Notes: generated by a model not told the origin, from the letters alone. Numbered from the stretch's first letter, positions 50,865 to 63,839 are shown. The stretch: 64,000 nt of DNA from Urechis unicinctus (GCA_034190875.2 CM067356.1:56069458-56133457); one strand, 5' to 3'. Made by a program: numbers and translations.

Positions 50865-51977
50865 ATGAAAACTACAAGAAGAAGCTCGTGGATCAAATTT
50901 GTGGCTGTTTTAGGTACAGGCTTTCTGACCATTATTTTGACACAGATAAAGCTTGATGTTGGTACGGGTCTTCTAAGCCCATCAGTGATTGCAACAAACC
51001 TTGGATGGCGTCAACCACCCAACCATGTGAACACCAAAGGGACACCCTATGTCCGTGCATGTTCCCCAAACATACCTTATGAATTCGAGGATGAAGTCGA
51101 CTTCAGAATTATTGTCATCACTTACAATCGGGCAAAATCTCTTCAAACATTGCTGGCTACACTGAATGAACTGGTCATTGGCAACGATACTGCTGTCCTT
51201 GAGATATTCTTGGATCGTGATACCAATAATGAGATTTCAAATGAAACTCTTCAAACAGCAATCGATTTTGACTGGAAAGTAGGTGGCCGAAAAGATGTTT
51301 TTGTATGGAAGGAACATGCAGGACTCTATGGACAGTGGATAGATTCGTGGCGTCCAAAACCTGGAACAAAGGAAATTGCATTGATCATTGAAGATGATCT
51401 CAGCGTTTCACCTTGGGCGTATAAATGGTTGAAAGCTGCGCATGCGCACTATGATAACAGAGGTGGTATTGCTGGTTACTCACTTTTCAGCGGCAAAATG
51501 CCAACTGCAATCGGTCGTAAGCCAATCAAAGTAACACCATATGACGTCTCTTATATGTACAAGATAGTTGGTTCATTCGGTTTCTCACCACACCCCACAC
51601 ACTGGACACATTTCCAAGATTGGTTCCACGAAGCAATCAAAAACAAAACGTTCCACCCTTATGTACCTGGAACTTTGATGACGAAGTGGTATGAGAGTTT
51701 TGAACGGAACGGAAGGGCAAGCTCGATGTGGGAAATGTGGTTTATATGGTACACCGACAAGCACAACCTCTACTGCGTTTTTAACAACATAGACGGATTA
51801 TCTGGAAAATCGGCTTCGTACTTGATTGAAAATCGACACGAACCAGGTTTACATTGGCACGGGAAAGGATTGGAAAAAGCAGCCAAACTACTCATGGACT
51901 GGGACGAAGCCTATGTGAAATTTCCGAATTGTACAAAGAGGTTAGATTACAATGGTGATATAAGCCTGGCTGAGTGA
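50865..51977 (+). CDS. Type II membrane glycosyltransferase-like protein, 370 aa
   Basis: This is a single uninterrupted coding exon. The N-terminus has a short basic cytosolic tail (MKTTRRSSWIK) and one hydrophobic segment at about residues 12-28 without a cleavage site, as in Golgi type II enzymes. A stem runs to about residue 78. The catalytic-looking domain opens with DFRIIVITYNRAKSL (79-93), the first strand and nucleotide-binding turn of GT-A folds. It continues with FLDRD (115-119), WKEHAGLYGQW (148-158) and LIIEDD (173-178), the likely DxD-type metal/nucleotide-sugar site. C-terminal landmarks are WEMWFIWY (289-296), with Glu290 a possible catalytic base, and LHWHGKG (329-335). N-glycosylation sequons are at N107, N126, N260 and N355. 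It most likely transfers a sugar in the Golgi lumen; donor, acceptor and exact GT family cannot be set from sequence. The ATG at 50865 follows the spliced 5' UTR and gives the signal-anchor. The gene is isolated, with no neighbour sharing its function. Confidence 0.9.
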   Translation: MKTTRRSSWIKFVAVLGTGFLTIILTQIKLDVGTGLLSPSVIATNLGWRQPPNHVNTKGTPYVRACSPNIPYEFEDEVDFRIIVITYNRAKSLQTLLATLNELVIGNDTAVLEIFLDRDTNNEISNETLQTAIDFDWKVGGRKDVFVWKEHAGLYGQWIDSWRPKPGTKEIALIIEDDLSVSPWAYKWLKAAHAHYDNRGGIAGYSLFSGKMPTAIGRKPIKVTPYDVSYMYKIVGSFGFSPHPTHWTHFQDWFHEAIKNKTFHPYVPGTLMTKWYESFERNGRASSMWEMWFIWYTDKHNLYCVFNNIDGLSGKSASYLIENRHEPGLHWHGKGLEKAAKLLMDWDEAYVKFPNCTKRLDYNGDISLAE

Positions 51978-52172
51978 ATTACTGTTGTTATGAAAAAAGA
52001 TATAATGTTTCACCATTAAGTAAGCAAGCAATAATATTGTATGTAATGAATGTGCAACAATAATGATTAAAGTGGAAGCTTATGCGTGTCCGGTTTGGCA
52101 ATCTATCTTCAGCAATTGTTTTGCTTAGAGAACTGTTTACTATTCCACATGTACGACCCTCTCAGTGCAATG

Positions 52173-52178
52173 AATAAA
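52173..52178 (+). promoter_or_regulatory. Polyadenylation signal AATAAA
   Basis: AATAAA about 196 bases after the stop codon, followed by GT-rich sequence (TTAGTGATGG, GAGTATGTTATC). It gives a 3' UTR of about 220 bases. Confidence 0.65.
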
Positions 52179-52184
52179 GATTAG

Positions 52185-53430
52185 TGATGGACTGAGTATG
52201 TTATCCAACTTAAGCAATAATTGACAACGTACATCTATTTTATTGTCAGCTAATTTCTGTTTACACTCATAAATGTTGCATAGTACAGTTTAAATATGGT
52301 TTATAAAACTTTTTATGCAAGAGGCTTCACAATGTATCGAGCGTTTTCCATTAACTCCAACGAATACGGATCGCTCATTGAATATCCATATATTACACTG
52401 TGGCACTAATTGTTAGAATCTGTAAAACGATTTTCTCGTTAGCTAATATATGGTTTACATCTATGTGTGACTCTAAATGAAACATACTTTGTTCAGAACA
52501 CTGGTGTAGATTCGTCAACGTGCTCTATCGAAGCAGGTACCAATACCATAATTTATGTCCAATCAGAGCGTTTAATGTTTGAAAGAAATACCATTGTTGG
52601 AAAATTGTGGACAAACCTGGTTTTGCTTGTCAGTAGTGAGTTTATCTTATCTGGCTTAAACTACATTGACTCTGCCTTATGTTTGATATTTCCAAATAAT
52701 ATTTGACTCCTTAACCTAAAAGTAGATGATCAGTGTGATAAGGTCACTTAATATGATATCTAGTGGTGTCCTACCTTAAATAATTTGACAAGTTTTGTAC
52801 ATTGCCAAAGATGCTGGTTAGAATTATGTCCTCATATACTTACATAACAACATATATGATTCTTGTAATCCAGTGTTGGGTTGAAATTACGTCAATGCAT
52901 TAATCGATTATACATCCAGACATGGGGCCCACTCTTCGTAGCTGGGCATAAATGGTGAGTATATACCTGCTTGTTAAGATTCAACTTCTCACTGGTGTCC
53001 CATGCGATGGTTAATGCAGTGCAGTAAAATGTATGGAAAGTAACCAACAATTCTAGGTTCTATACAATGTATCAATATATGTTCATATATGAATCATAGT
53101 CAAATGGCGTCTGGTTAGGCCAAGAATATGAACAAACAGTGTTACCCTTATACAATACACACATACAGTGAATTCAACAATTTCGATCAATAATTGCTGA
53201 CTACGCAGCACTGTATATCGCTGAATATGGTGGGTATATTGATCGGGAGTAGCGAATGTGTTGTGAGTCATGCATGAGCGCCAGATGGTAATTGGAATTA
53301 CGTTCTATTCTAGCTCCTGATTGATCCATTAATTATCCATCCATTGATAGGATTGGCGATAATATAACAATTGCCCTTTTGGCCGCTCGAAATGCCCTTT
53401 TGGAATAGGATTGCTATTCGATACGTAATT
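52185..53430. other. Intergenic, nothing recognised
   Basis: The 79-codon frame 52467-52706 has no domain and no splice or promoter context. Confidence 0.45.
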
Positions 53431-53434
53431 GAGA

Positions 53435-53600
53435 TTCCCACCGGCTGTATAACGTATCAAGTATTCATCAATTGATTACTAAAATATCGTTGTCGGGCTA
53501 TCCTTTCGTCCATACAAACAACATACCAGCAAACTGTCAACTAGTATGTCACGTCCAACTTCTTGTGTTGCTATCTTCGTATGTAAACCATGATGAGAGG
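53435..53600 (+). repeat. Interspersed repeat shared with 30.7 kb
   Basis: Same orientation and block order as 30650-30830. Similarity stops near 53600, and the sequences are unrelated beyond that. Confidence 0.75.
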
Positions 53601-53918
53601 GAGTACCCACTTTAAACATGAACTTTAGAACTTTCTTAACCGAGTGTGAAAGAAACACACTATCAAAGTGAAGAGTCACCCGCGATCATCACCGGCTAAT
53701 GTGGCATGATGCAGTGCCAAGTGGGTGGCTATAAAGCATTATTATCGCTTTCATGACGCAATAGAAAATCGCAAGCAATACTGAACACTGGCTGTTCGTA
53801 TGAGATAACCAGTTACTAGACTATGATACTTCCATAATAAGCATGTGCGGTTTGGTTAATGAGTTTATTTGATGGACTGTGCGCTTGATTCGCTTAATGC
53901 ATTTTCAGTTCGAAATGC
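53601..53918. other. Unassigned
   Basis: Nothing recognised. Confidence 0.4.
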
Positions 53919-56130
53919 TAAGGTAGTATAATAATCTGTTATAAATACCAATGAATATATCGGATGTGTAATAATACCAAGATTCCGTCTTTTTGCGCCT
54001 TCCGTCGTCAGTTCCAAGCACTGAAACAAATAGGTGAACACTTTTAACCAATTTACTCGAATTACAACTTATGCAATAACTTATGCAATAACAGACCACT
54101 CCAATGCTCAATTAGATAGTTATGAGTTTTAATTGGTAATAAAACTTAAGCACATGTTTGTGTAATTAATCTGTTATTGAAACATTAAGGGTTTTATGTG
54201 AGACAATTACCGGTAAGTGTCGCTATTACTTTGTGCGATCACAATACTAATAAGAATACATATGAAATCAGAATGACGGAACACTGGGATTTGAATATTA
54301 TTGCAATAGCGAAATGAAGATTTATTCCGCTAGCAGCGGTATCTGCGGGTAGTAACGAAATTAAATTCAGACCACGAATATGCATGCATACGTTTGATCG
54401 CATTGTATGATTACACAGACGCACATCTGTTGTATTGTGAATTCAGTGATCAGTAACGCTCCTGAAAACACATGAAACCGCTATATATTGTGTGAATCTC
54501 TGCTTGGGCTTGGTCGTAGCAGAACATGACAAATTTGTTGCACCATTGTCCGGCAGCAATGTGTGACTCAATTGCATGCCATTCAGACGTCAAAAAAGAG
54601 TCATTGTCTAAATCGCGCGCCAGTGAGGACGAACAACTGTATCCGTCAACAAATCTAGCGGCAAGGGTAAGTATAGCTACTCAGCTTTTGGTTACAAAGG
54701 GAAACAGTAACTCACCACATTGAAGCACCCAATGGTACAGCTGTCACGTGCCCAGCAAAGCATTCTACAGCAACTAACAAGTAGGGAAAAGCTTTTACAA
54801 ACATGAGTTCAAAAATGATCCATTATTGACCGAAAGCCTCTTACTCTATTATTATTATTTACGGTTCACGCAGTCTGTAATAAGAACATTTAGCACACTA
54901 GTGTCCATTATCATTTCACTCGATCCACCTGTTGTTGTCAAAGCTCTCTGTTGTCCATCCATGCACACAAACAGGCTGATGTAAATCTCCCGATCCAAAC
55001 TGTTAAGTTGTATTACACATCCACTAAGGTAGTATAATAATCTGTTATAAATACAAATGAATATATCGGATGTGTAATAATACTATGATCCCGTCTTTTT
55101 GCGCCTTCCGTCGTCAGTTCCAAGCACTGAAACAAATAGGTGAACACTTTTAACCAATTTACTCGAATTACAACTTATGCAATAACTTATGCAATAACAG
55201 ACCACTCCAATGCTCAATTAGATAGTTATGAGTTTTAATTGGTAATAAAACTTAAGCACATGTTTGTGTAATTAATCTGTTATTGAAACATTAAGGGTTT
55301 TATGTGAGACAATTACCGGTAAGTGTCGCTATTACTTTGTGCGATCACAATACTAATAAGAATACATATGAAATCAGAATGACGGAACACTGGGATTTGA
55401 ATATTATTGCAATAGCGAAATGAAGATTTATTCCGCTAGCAGCGGTATCTGCGGGTAGTAACGAAATTAAATTCAGACCACGAATATGCATGCATACGTT
55501 TGATCGCATTGTATGATTACACAGACGCACATCTGTTGTATTGTGAATTCAGTGATCAGTAACGCTCCTGAAAACACATGAAACCGCTATATATTGTGTG
55601 AATCTCTGCTTGGGCTTGGTCGTAGCAGAACATGACAAATTTGTTGCACCATTGTCCGGCAGCAATGTGTGACTCAATTGCATGCCATTCAGACGTCAAA
55701 AAAGAGTCATTGTCTAAATCGCGCGCCAGTGAGGACGAACAACTGTATCCGTCAACAAATCTAGCGGCAAGGGTAAGTATAGCTACTCAGCTTTTGGTTA
55801 CAAAGGGAAACAGTAACTCACCACATTGAAGCACCCAATGGTACAGCTGTCACGTGCCCAGCAAAGCATTCTACAGCAACTAACAAGTAGGGAAAAGCTT
55901 TTACAAACATGAGTTCAAAAATGATCCATTATTGACCGAAAGCCTCTTACTCTATTATTATTATTTACGGTTCACGCAGTCTGTAATAAGAACATTTAGC
56001 ACACTAGTGTCCATTATCATTTCACTCGATCCACCTGTTGTTGTCAAAGCTCTCTGTTGTCCATCCATGCACACAAACAGGCTGATGTAAATCTCCCGAT
56101 CCAAACTGTTAAGTTGTATTACACATCCAC
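53919..56130 (+). repeat. Tandem duplication, exact 1106-bp period
   Basis: Units at about 53919-55024 and 55025-56130 begin TAAGGTAGTATAATAATCTG and end TACACATCCAC. The only differences I saw are a few substitutions near the start (ATACCAATG/ATACAAATG, CCAAGATTCC/CTATGATCCC). The frames 54239-54424 and 55345-55530 (minus) and 54526-54723 and 55632-55829 (plus) are identical pairs because of this. They have no domain, so the identity reflects recency and not selection. Within each unit ACTTATGCAATA is itself doubled. Confidence 0.95.
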
Positions 56131-56329
56131 GACCATCATATGTTTACAAGCCCGCGCAAAATTTGTGTACAATGAGCACTGCGAGAGGCGAGGTTTTGAT
56201 TCTGGCAGACAGCAAAAAAGTTGCGCGCTCGTCACAATTCCTGACTCAACGGCGTTGGTGAATACGACGGTTCAGCTGTGTCATCATAACGGCGACGCAG
56301 CGTTGAGTCGGTGAATACGGGCCCAGATG

Positions 56330-56852
56330 TGAAGGCCATGCGAATGATAGTGATTAATTCGGAGACAAACATGGATTGCACAAAACACACATTCCTAAAC
56401 ATAGTGGCCAGACTGACAATGTTTAAATTTATACTGTCCAGCATCTGTCCCCGCCATTGTGCATGTGAAATCCAAAAGTGGTGAGCATACCGCCCACATT
56501 GGTATTGTGATATAGATAGACAGCAATGTTGTCAGTGACATATTTGCATCCTTCAATCCTCGGTCTTATGGCTTGAATTATCAATCACAGTCGCCCGTTT
56601 ATCACCGTCTGTGATAACTTTTGTTGACGATACAAAGGCTGCAAAAAGTTCAACAGATGTCTCTTGGATATGATGCAGTGAAACATTTCACATCAACGAA
56701 ATGGGACCGTTCATGGGACAGCAGTCGATTGGTTGATTCATGGTTCCATGGAGTGGAGTTCATTATGCAAGTCGGCGCCAGGAATACCTATTCCATGAAT
56801 TCTGCGGACCATCTATAAACTTCCATAGGAAGTTTTGACGTCACTAGTTGGG

Positions 56853-56891
<39 letters not shown>

Positions 56892-56931
56892 TATATATAT
56901 ATATATATAGAGAGATATATATATATAGAGA

Positions 56932-56969
<38 letters not shown>

Positions 56970-57164
56970 TATGTATATACAGATATATAGGGGGATAAGA
57001 GAGAGAGTATAGATAGATCTATCTCTCTCTCTCTATAGAGAGAGAGAAAGATCTCTCAACTCTCTCTAGAGAGATCCTCTAGAGAATCTAGAGAGAGAGA
57101 TATATATATCTCTCTCATCTCCTCTCTCGAGATATATATACAGAGAGAGATCTATCTATATATC

Positions 57165-57207
<43 letters not shown>

Positions 57208-58345
57208 ATATATATATATATCTCTCTCTCTATATATATCTATGATATATATCTCTATTTCTATATATATATCTATATATATCTCTCTATATATATATAT
57301 CTCTCTATATATATATATATGATATATATATATATATCTATCTATATCTCTCTATATCTATATATCTATCTCTCTAGATATCTATATATATATCTCTATC
57401 TCTATCTCTCTCTATCTATCTCTATCTATATATATCTATATATCTCTATATATCTCTATATCTATATATATAAATATGTATAATCAAACAGCTAATGCCG
57501 ATATACTACCGTTTCGGCTATATCCGTTGTATTGGGTAGGTCAAGTCCAAAATATTATCATGCAGACCAGAATAAGGGTACGAATGTTAATCGCATCAAG
57601 GTCAATCTACATTTATGCCTTGTGAGGTTAGGAGCGTGTATCAATTTATATGTCACTGAAATCCATATTAAATGGCAAGTTATATGGAGAATACTTGGAT
57701 AGTATTCACAATGATAATGAAAGGCTGCTTTCTATCCATACCTTCTTCTGACGCCCTGGCCGCATAGCATGATATATATATCTAACGCCCATACCCAGCA
57801 ATATTCATTGCTGAGCTATACACATTAAAAATCTCTATGGGGTAACACATACCATTGATTCGTTTGAAGAGAGCACAGGTGACAAACGCTATTGTACATG
57901 CACCCAACGACATATTTATCTGAGATGAAGTACACAATTACCATCGACATTCGATGATTATCCCTAAGTATCCATAAACGTACGCACGTAAACGCTCACA
58001 TATTTTTCATGTAAGCACTTCATAAGAGGCAATGATTTTCATGGCCATTCCATCTGCCATCTTGCGAGGGTGATTACTATTTCTTCCGTAAGGGTAATTA
58101 CGCATCTCTCCAGTGGTAGTTATTATGAAAAACGCCTATAAGCTGACGTGTGACGCTACCTTAATGGCTAGAAGGAAAGCGCAATACAGTGACAACTTAG
58201 TTAACGCAGTGAAGCGGCCATCCGGGCGTGTGGGCTAAGAGATCTATTAAGATATCTCATCAATATAAGAGAAGTAAGTTCTCCTGAAGCACGAACACAT
58301 TTGTGTAATTTAGCATCGACCGCTTGGTCGCCATTGCAATGTGCG
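56330..58345 (+). repeat. Repeat superfamily member, most complete copy
   Basis: Segment 2 (56330-56820) matches 43 and 46 kb, and segment 3 (57550-58345) matches 46.95-47.44 kb. They are separated by a microsatellite at 56855-57480 that is absent from the 46-kb copy. Within segment 2, GGTATTGTGA...CATCCTTCAAT...GGCTTGAATTA corresponds to the same blocks in the tandem units at 21.4/23.3 kb and at 27.3 kb. Confidence 0.75.
56855..57480. repeat. TA/GA/TC composite microsatellite with palindromes
   Basis: (TA)n runs are mixed with GAGA and CTCT runs. Between 56995 and 57140 the GAGA and CTCT blocks form several nested palindromes (GATAGATCTATC, CTCTAGAGAG). The frame 57166-57483 is an artefact. 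Confidence 0.95.
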
Positions 58346-58439
58346 TCTTCGGTCATCACCAACGCCGGCTACTGTGACACAATAATGAAGCAATACAAGA
58401 ACGTCGCAACGTGGCAAAAGATGAGTCGTAACCATGAAT

Positions 58440-58646
58440 GCGAAATGCGTCACATGCATACATATAAACATACTCATTTACTTATATACATGCATACTTA
58501 TATACGTATTTACGTACATACTGCAAACTACCATACTTACATACATACATCATACAAACATGCATAACTGCATGCATACATACATACATACTTACATATA
58601 CATACATACAAACATGCATAACTGCATAAGTACATGCATACATACA

Positions 58647-58680
<34 letters not shown>

Positions 58681-58801
58681 CATACATACATACATACATA
58701 CATACATACATACATACATACATACATACATACATACATACATACATACATACATACATACATACATACATACATACATACATACATACATACATACATA
58801 C
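58440..58801. repeat. TACA microsatellite
   Basis: A tetranucleotide array, imperfect from about 58440 and pure (CATA)n from about 58652 to 58801. The Tyr-Ile-His-Thr repeat frames on plus and Tyr-Val-Cys-Met repeat frames on minus are artefacts. Confidence 0.98.
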
Positions 58802-61800
58802 ACCCATTGACTATTTTAGGATTGACCTTGAAAGACCCATTGTCGTAAATATGGGCTCATCTAACGCTGTTGAGTTCCAGCTCCTATCTTGACTTTGCCT
58901 GATGCCCATTCCATACGATAAGTATGTAACGTAATAGACATATCCTCTATTATCTTAATTATATAGCGTATTTAGGTCTAGTATTCTGAGCAGGTGCTTT
59001 GCATTATTGAGAAAGATGATAAATCTATAAAATACATATTTATCATCGTAACTAATTAGATTTGCGTCGTCGATCACATGTGAGAATGCTGGAACATTAG
59101 CTGCAATAAACCCATTATCTGATTTGTGTTTTGAAGCATGAGTATAACTATAACTGTTACTGTAACCAAGATCATGTTCCATATTTGATGAAACGTAAAA
59201 CAAAACTTGGATTGACACATGAAACTGGTGAATTTCATAAATTTGTTATCATTGTAAAAAATTTAGTTGTTCCAGGTGACAGGTTTGGGATGGGTCTCGA
59301 CCTTGAAAACTAAATTACAGTCTGCAATGCAGACCAGGCGATTAAACAGGTCGCAAAGACGTAATTTCCTCCAGTAATAGTTTGCCAAGGACACAAAAGT
59401 GCCATTAATGGAATTCGCAACGAGACACAGTCCATTTTTATTGCAGAAACCAATCCCATCGGTTCATCTCCATGTTATTACTCATAAGGGCGCGACTTTC
59501 CCTTGCTTGAACACCTCCTTCTCAGTTTGTGTCATAGAGTATCTGGTTTAACACCCAGACCGCACATATCTATAATGATGAATTGACCATACCGTCACTC
59601 ACACTCTGAACGTTTCCATAATCATATAATGCAGTTACCTTATGCCTTGACCGGCCTAAACGACGTACGACACACTGCCCACAGGCACAGAAGAACTGCA
59701 GAGCGGCAAAAGAATAGGCAGGCGTAGAGTCTCCCTATGCGAGATCAAAAGTAATCAATAGACTCGAGAAACAAAGGCAGTAAACGTAATGTACTCAAGT
59801 TCCGACAAAAGCTGGGTTTGAATCCCCATGCGTTCCGCAAGGAGAGCATCGCAATACTCAAGTCGATTATAACTTCTGGTAAGCATTTTAATGTGGTAAT
59901 CTCTTGACTGTCGTTACAGCTAACGCCAGATATTATTTGCTGTGCAAACAGCGGATGAGCTATTATGTTGAGCTTGTATATTTGACAGTAGGTAGATGCA
60001 AGATTAGATATAGCGTTGCAACGGATCACAATTTGCTCACAACTAGGATATATTCGACAAATAGTATGGTTCATCATCGCAACGACAGTCAACCAGAGGA
60101 TTTCATGAAACAATAATAAATAAAAAGAATCGGAAATAATGCAGCCCTGTAGGCGCCATCGTCTAGGGTATTCTTTGGTTTCGCATGACATTTAATTTGC
60201 TAAATTTGCTGGCGTCAAACAGGCAGATTCTAATTATATTTATTGTACATATATGGATAAGATGTCCAACTGGGTGAGTTGGTCCCCCGTTGACATATGC
60301 GACCAAGATGCAGGCTGACGGATGATGATTTAACACCGTACATTATGCTTTCATTTTCACACATATCCTTTCTATGTCAGCTAATCAATTTGACGTATGC
60401 CTACTCATATGTACTCTTGGATGTTGTCTACTGCACATCCGATGTAGTCTGGGTTTGCAAAAAATAACCATCGACCGTCATCGACGGTTTTTGTTTTATG
60501 TATGTGTATGTTTGCGTGTGCCTTGTGCACATACGGCAGCTTGTGTTAGTCGCGCTAGCAATAGCCGATCCCTTATTGCCCATATTAAGCGAGCAAGTAC
60601 GATTGGACTTTCGATAAAAATAAATCGACGCAATATGTAAAATCACATTGGTACGCGTGGTGTAATGGCATTGGCTCAATAACTTTACGGAAACGAGTGC
60701 CTTGAAGTGCAAATAGAGCAGTATCAAGTGCGATTCAGGAAGCTAGGGTGCATGCTTAGCTCTGTGACTACGTCTATGAGTGAATAATGACACATGTTCA
60801 AAACATCGCAGTTAGAATCATGATTTATGAAATGAACAAAGAAATCATGAGGACATGTAAATTAACAGTAGCACAAAGGCGCCTTTTGTTATGCGAACTA
60901 ATATCATGTACTCGTGTATTTTTAGAAAGCCATTTGCAGGATGAATCAATCCGAGCCTATGTTCGCTTCAGCATAACAAAGAAATACCATAGGTGCTGAA
61001 GTGTCACCATCATTTTGCCTTTAAAATGGGTAGCATCACATGGGTTCGTGCAACGCAGCTTCTTTATTACGACTCAAGTCATTCAGTTTCCTGGAAGACA
61101 GAAGTGCGTGGGTGTACCAGGCCATCATCATTCATCTGAAAAGCCGTAATCCTCCATAAAACAGGGACGGACAAAGGCAAAGCGGGCTACAATGAGAAGA
61201 AGAGGAAATAGATTCGGAGGATAAGGAAGCAGCGGACGATAAGGGATGATGCAAGGAAGGAATATGAAGGCACTTATCCTTCGGCCATTGGCGCATCTTC
61301 TCTATATTGTGCCTTGATTATCGTCATCTAAACTGAAAGAAATTACCTACCCGGATTAAATAGTAATCTGCAAATCGAACGGATATAAACATATATGTCG
61401 TTGTAATGTATATGCAGAGCCTCAAATGTGGTTCGCTGACTGTCAAATAATGTACATAAACAGTTTGCAATCGATCAATATCTGAATATTTAATATACTT
61501 ACGTCATGTTTAATGAGAAGACACGCAGTGAATGTGGTGCAACCTATAGGCTTTATTTGCGCACAGCAGCGGACTTAATGATATCTTGTGGGAGTGATGC
61601 GAGTAACAAACTTCACAATAACAGATTAGCAAAATAGCATGAGGTTTTACCTATGGATACTAAGATTACCACGGCAAGAATATTGGCAATGCCTGGCGAA
61701 TAGACGTCCTTAAACTAGGCTAAGTTTTAGATTATAATAAGGTCAAATTTGTGACGCGTTTTTATATGAACTCAAGCTAAAACAGAAAGATTAATCTTCA

Positions 61801-62881
61801 TATACAAACGCTAACTAGACATTTCGAATAATATTTAATTGATATCAATGAAAGATTTTAGCAAATAAACAACTATTTCTGACATTCAAATATGTGAATA
61901 ACTGAATGTAATTTATGACAGGTGGTTTAGCCATGTATGGGTCTAAACGCCCATAAGTTTTCGCATGTACGGGTGCTTGTGTAAGACGTGTTCGTACTGT
62001 AAAACTGTATGTGGCTTGCCGAAACGATAGTCAGTACTTTACAAAGTCGATAGATTGCGTGAAAGCAACCTTTAACCGCAAGGCTCAAATCAAATATTCT
62101 GCGAGGAAGTGCTTGTGAAGTCCAAATACGGACTATCATTAGCGAATAAAAGATGGTGACTGCAAAAATAAGTGACACATTTCAAATGCATAGCATTGAA
62201 AATAAAACAAGATCACTGCACAATCGTGCAAACCGTATTTGTGTCGTCAACTTACTTGTATTGATTGTTCTATTTTTAGTGCACACAAATGAATGTATAT
62301 GAGTATATATGCGATTGCTTCATTACTCAACAGCAAGAAACTTTTGTGATATGACAACACGTCGTTTATTCTGCCAATCATGTCCTTGGAAATACAATAC
62401 AGTAAAAGCTTAGTGCATGCACATGGTGCAAGCACGACCACAGAGGATACTTTGCCGCATAAATAGTACACTTGCACTTTCCGAATGGCTCTGCAGCCAT
62501 GTTACTTCTGAAAGGATGTATTGAATATAATAATTGTACGGCTTTGCTAAGATGCCATGCTAAACTAAATATTGTAGACATTGTGCAAATAACAGGGTTT
62601 CATTGCTCATTGGAGAGGACTTAAAGAGTATTGGCTTGCAACCCAGGAAACCTTTAGGTGAAGCAGCTTTGATTTAAAATAGCAATAGTCTCACGTTTTA
62701 GCAAAGTGAGGGGGCATATTAAAACCGGAGGGACTTTGATCATTCTTGCATGATTATGGTTATATATCAGCTTAAAACCAGCTGTGGGGGTCTCAGCAGT
62801 TCAAATAAAAACTGCGCACTGCGCAGCATGGGTCTCTGTTCGACTGCAACAGCTTTCTACGTGAATTCTCGTTACTTCTAA
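58802..62881. other. Intergenic, no supported gene
   Basis: The longest frame is 148 codons on minus at 59745-60191. It shows no domain, splice context or repeat counterpart, so I leave it uncalled. A frame at 60787-60999 (plus) is helix-like and basic but unrecognised. A purine-rich stretch lies at 61170-61260. No RNA gene seen. Confidence 0.4.
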
Positions 62882-63073
62882 CCTTCGTTCAAACGAAGTG
62901 CCGTCTACAAATTGACTTATTTGTTCCTCACCAAATATCACTTTGCAGTTCTTTTAAACAAATTGCGTGCACAGGCAAAATCAGGACTTTACCATGCTAT
63001 TGAGTCCCAATTGATATTCCAACAGGAAGCACAAAAAGGGGAGTTTTATGATTGTTGGTCAGCTTTTATTTGA
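62882..63073 (+). CDS. Exon-like coding segment, unknown protein
   Basis: Open for 63 codons after an upstream TAA, ending TGA at 63071-63073. A good acceptor (ATATCACTTTGCAG) ends at 62948, so the true exon may start at 62949. The encoded part from there is polar and helix-like (LLNKLRAQAKSGLYHAIES, then QLIFQQEAQKGEFYDCW). No family is recognised. A related-looking block, AATATCAAAAAGGGGGAACC, follows at about 63277 before a GTAAAT donor-like site. Confidence 0.35.
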   Translation, partial: PSFKRSAVYKLTYLFLTKYHFAVLLNKLRAQAKSGLYHAIESQLIFQQEAQKGEFYDCWSAFI

Positions 63074-63404
63074 GTGCATAGCCATATATTATTGACTGAC
63101 TAAGTTAATGATTATAACTATCAAGGACGCACAGAATATACACACATATTTGAATGATGTTTGTGATCATTGGCGGCATGCGTTTGCAAGTTACAGTATG
63201 CACTTCAAGTAGTTTAATCACTGGCCTATATCCTGTGATAAAGCAACGCAAAGGTCATGGAGGTTATCCTTTGAAAAATATCAAAAAGGGGGAACCTCAC
63301 TCTACATCTTGTCAGTAAATCAACATAGTATCCTTAATTTTGGCAATCGACATGTGTTTGCAACTGCTGATTGAAAATGCTGCAAGCTTAACGACGATGG
63401 TGAA

Positions 63405-63515
63405 TTAGCTAACGTGTGGATAGACTTTGCGCATTTGTTCTGCAGTTGTGCATCCCAAATGCTTGTAGGCTAATGCTCTAAAATCAGCCCAATATGTACC
63501 ATCAGGTGCAGCATG
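63405..63515 (-). CDS. Terminal-exon-like segment, unknown protein
   Basis: After the acceptor TTATTTTTGACAG on the minus strand, 36 codons run open to TAA at 63407-63405. They begin HAAPDGTYWADFRALAYKHL and continue GCTTAEQMRKVYPHVS. Composition and predicted helix content look like genuine protein. No AATAAA is obvious close downstream. It may be the last exon of a gene whose first exon lies at 63840-63998; I cannot show that they join. Confidence 0.4.
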   Translation of the reverse strand, partial: HAAPDGTYWADFRALAYKHLGCTTAEQMRKVYPHVS

Positions 63516-63839
63516 CTGTCAAAAATAAGTGTTAGGTCCCGCCGGAGTTTGGATAAATGTAATCGCATACAACCAAGATAAAACTTTTGGTAATGAGATC
63601 ACGTAAAGAAATCAGAAGCCGTCATCAAAATGGAAAACGGTGAAGGAATATGACCTCTAGTCGTACGGGGCTGGAGATGCACAGACAGATCTTCAGGGAC
63701 ATGTGTGTAGAGGTGTACAAGGTGCTATTGAAGGAAAAACGAAAGTACTAATCAGAAAATGTTGAACGTTAAGGTAAGCACCAGAAGGCTGACTTTAGCA
63801 TCGGCAGGACGCTGCTGCAACAAAGGTCTTCATCATTAC

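Noticed and set aside
58434..58892. 152-codon frame with Tyr-Ile-His-Thr repeats, and its minus-strand partners
   Set aside because: Produced entirely by the TACA microsatellite. A 4-base unit read in triplets stays open because it lacks stop codons.
59810..59835. GGGTTTGAATCCCC resembling a tRNA T-arm
   Set aside because: No matching acceptor stem, D-arm or anticodon arm can be folded around it.
59745..60191. 148-codon minus-strand frame
   Set aside because: No domain, no splice or promoter signal, no conserved copy. Length alone in stop-poor DNA is not enough.
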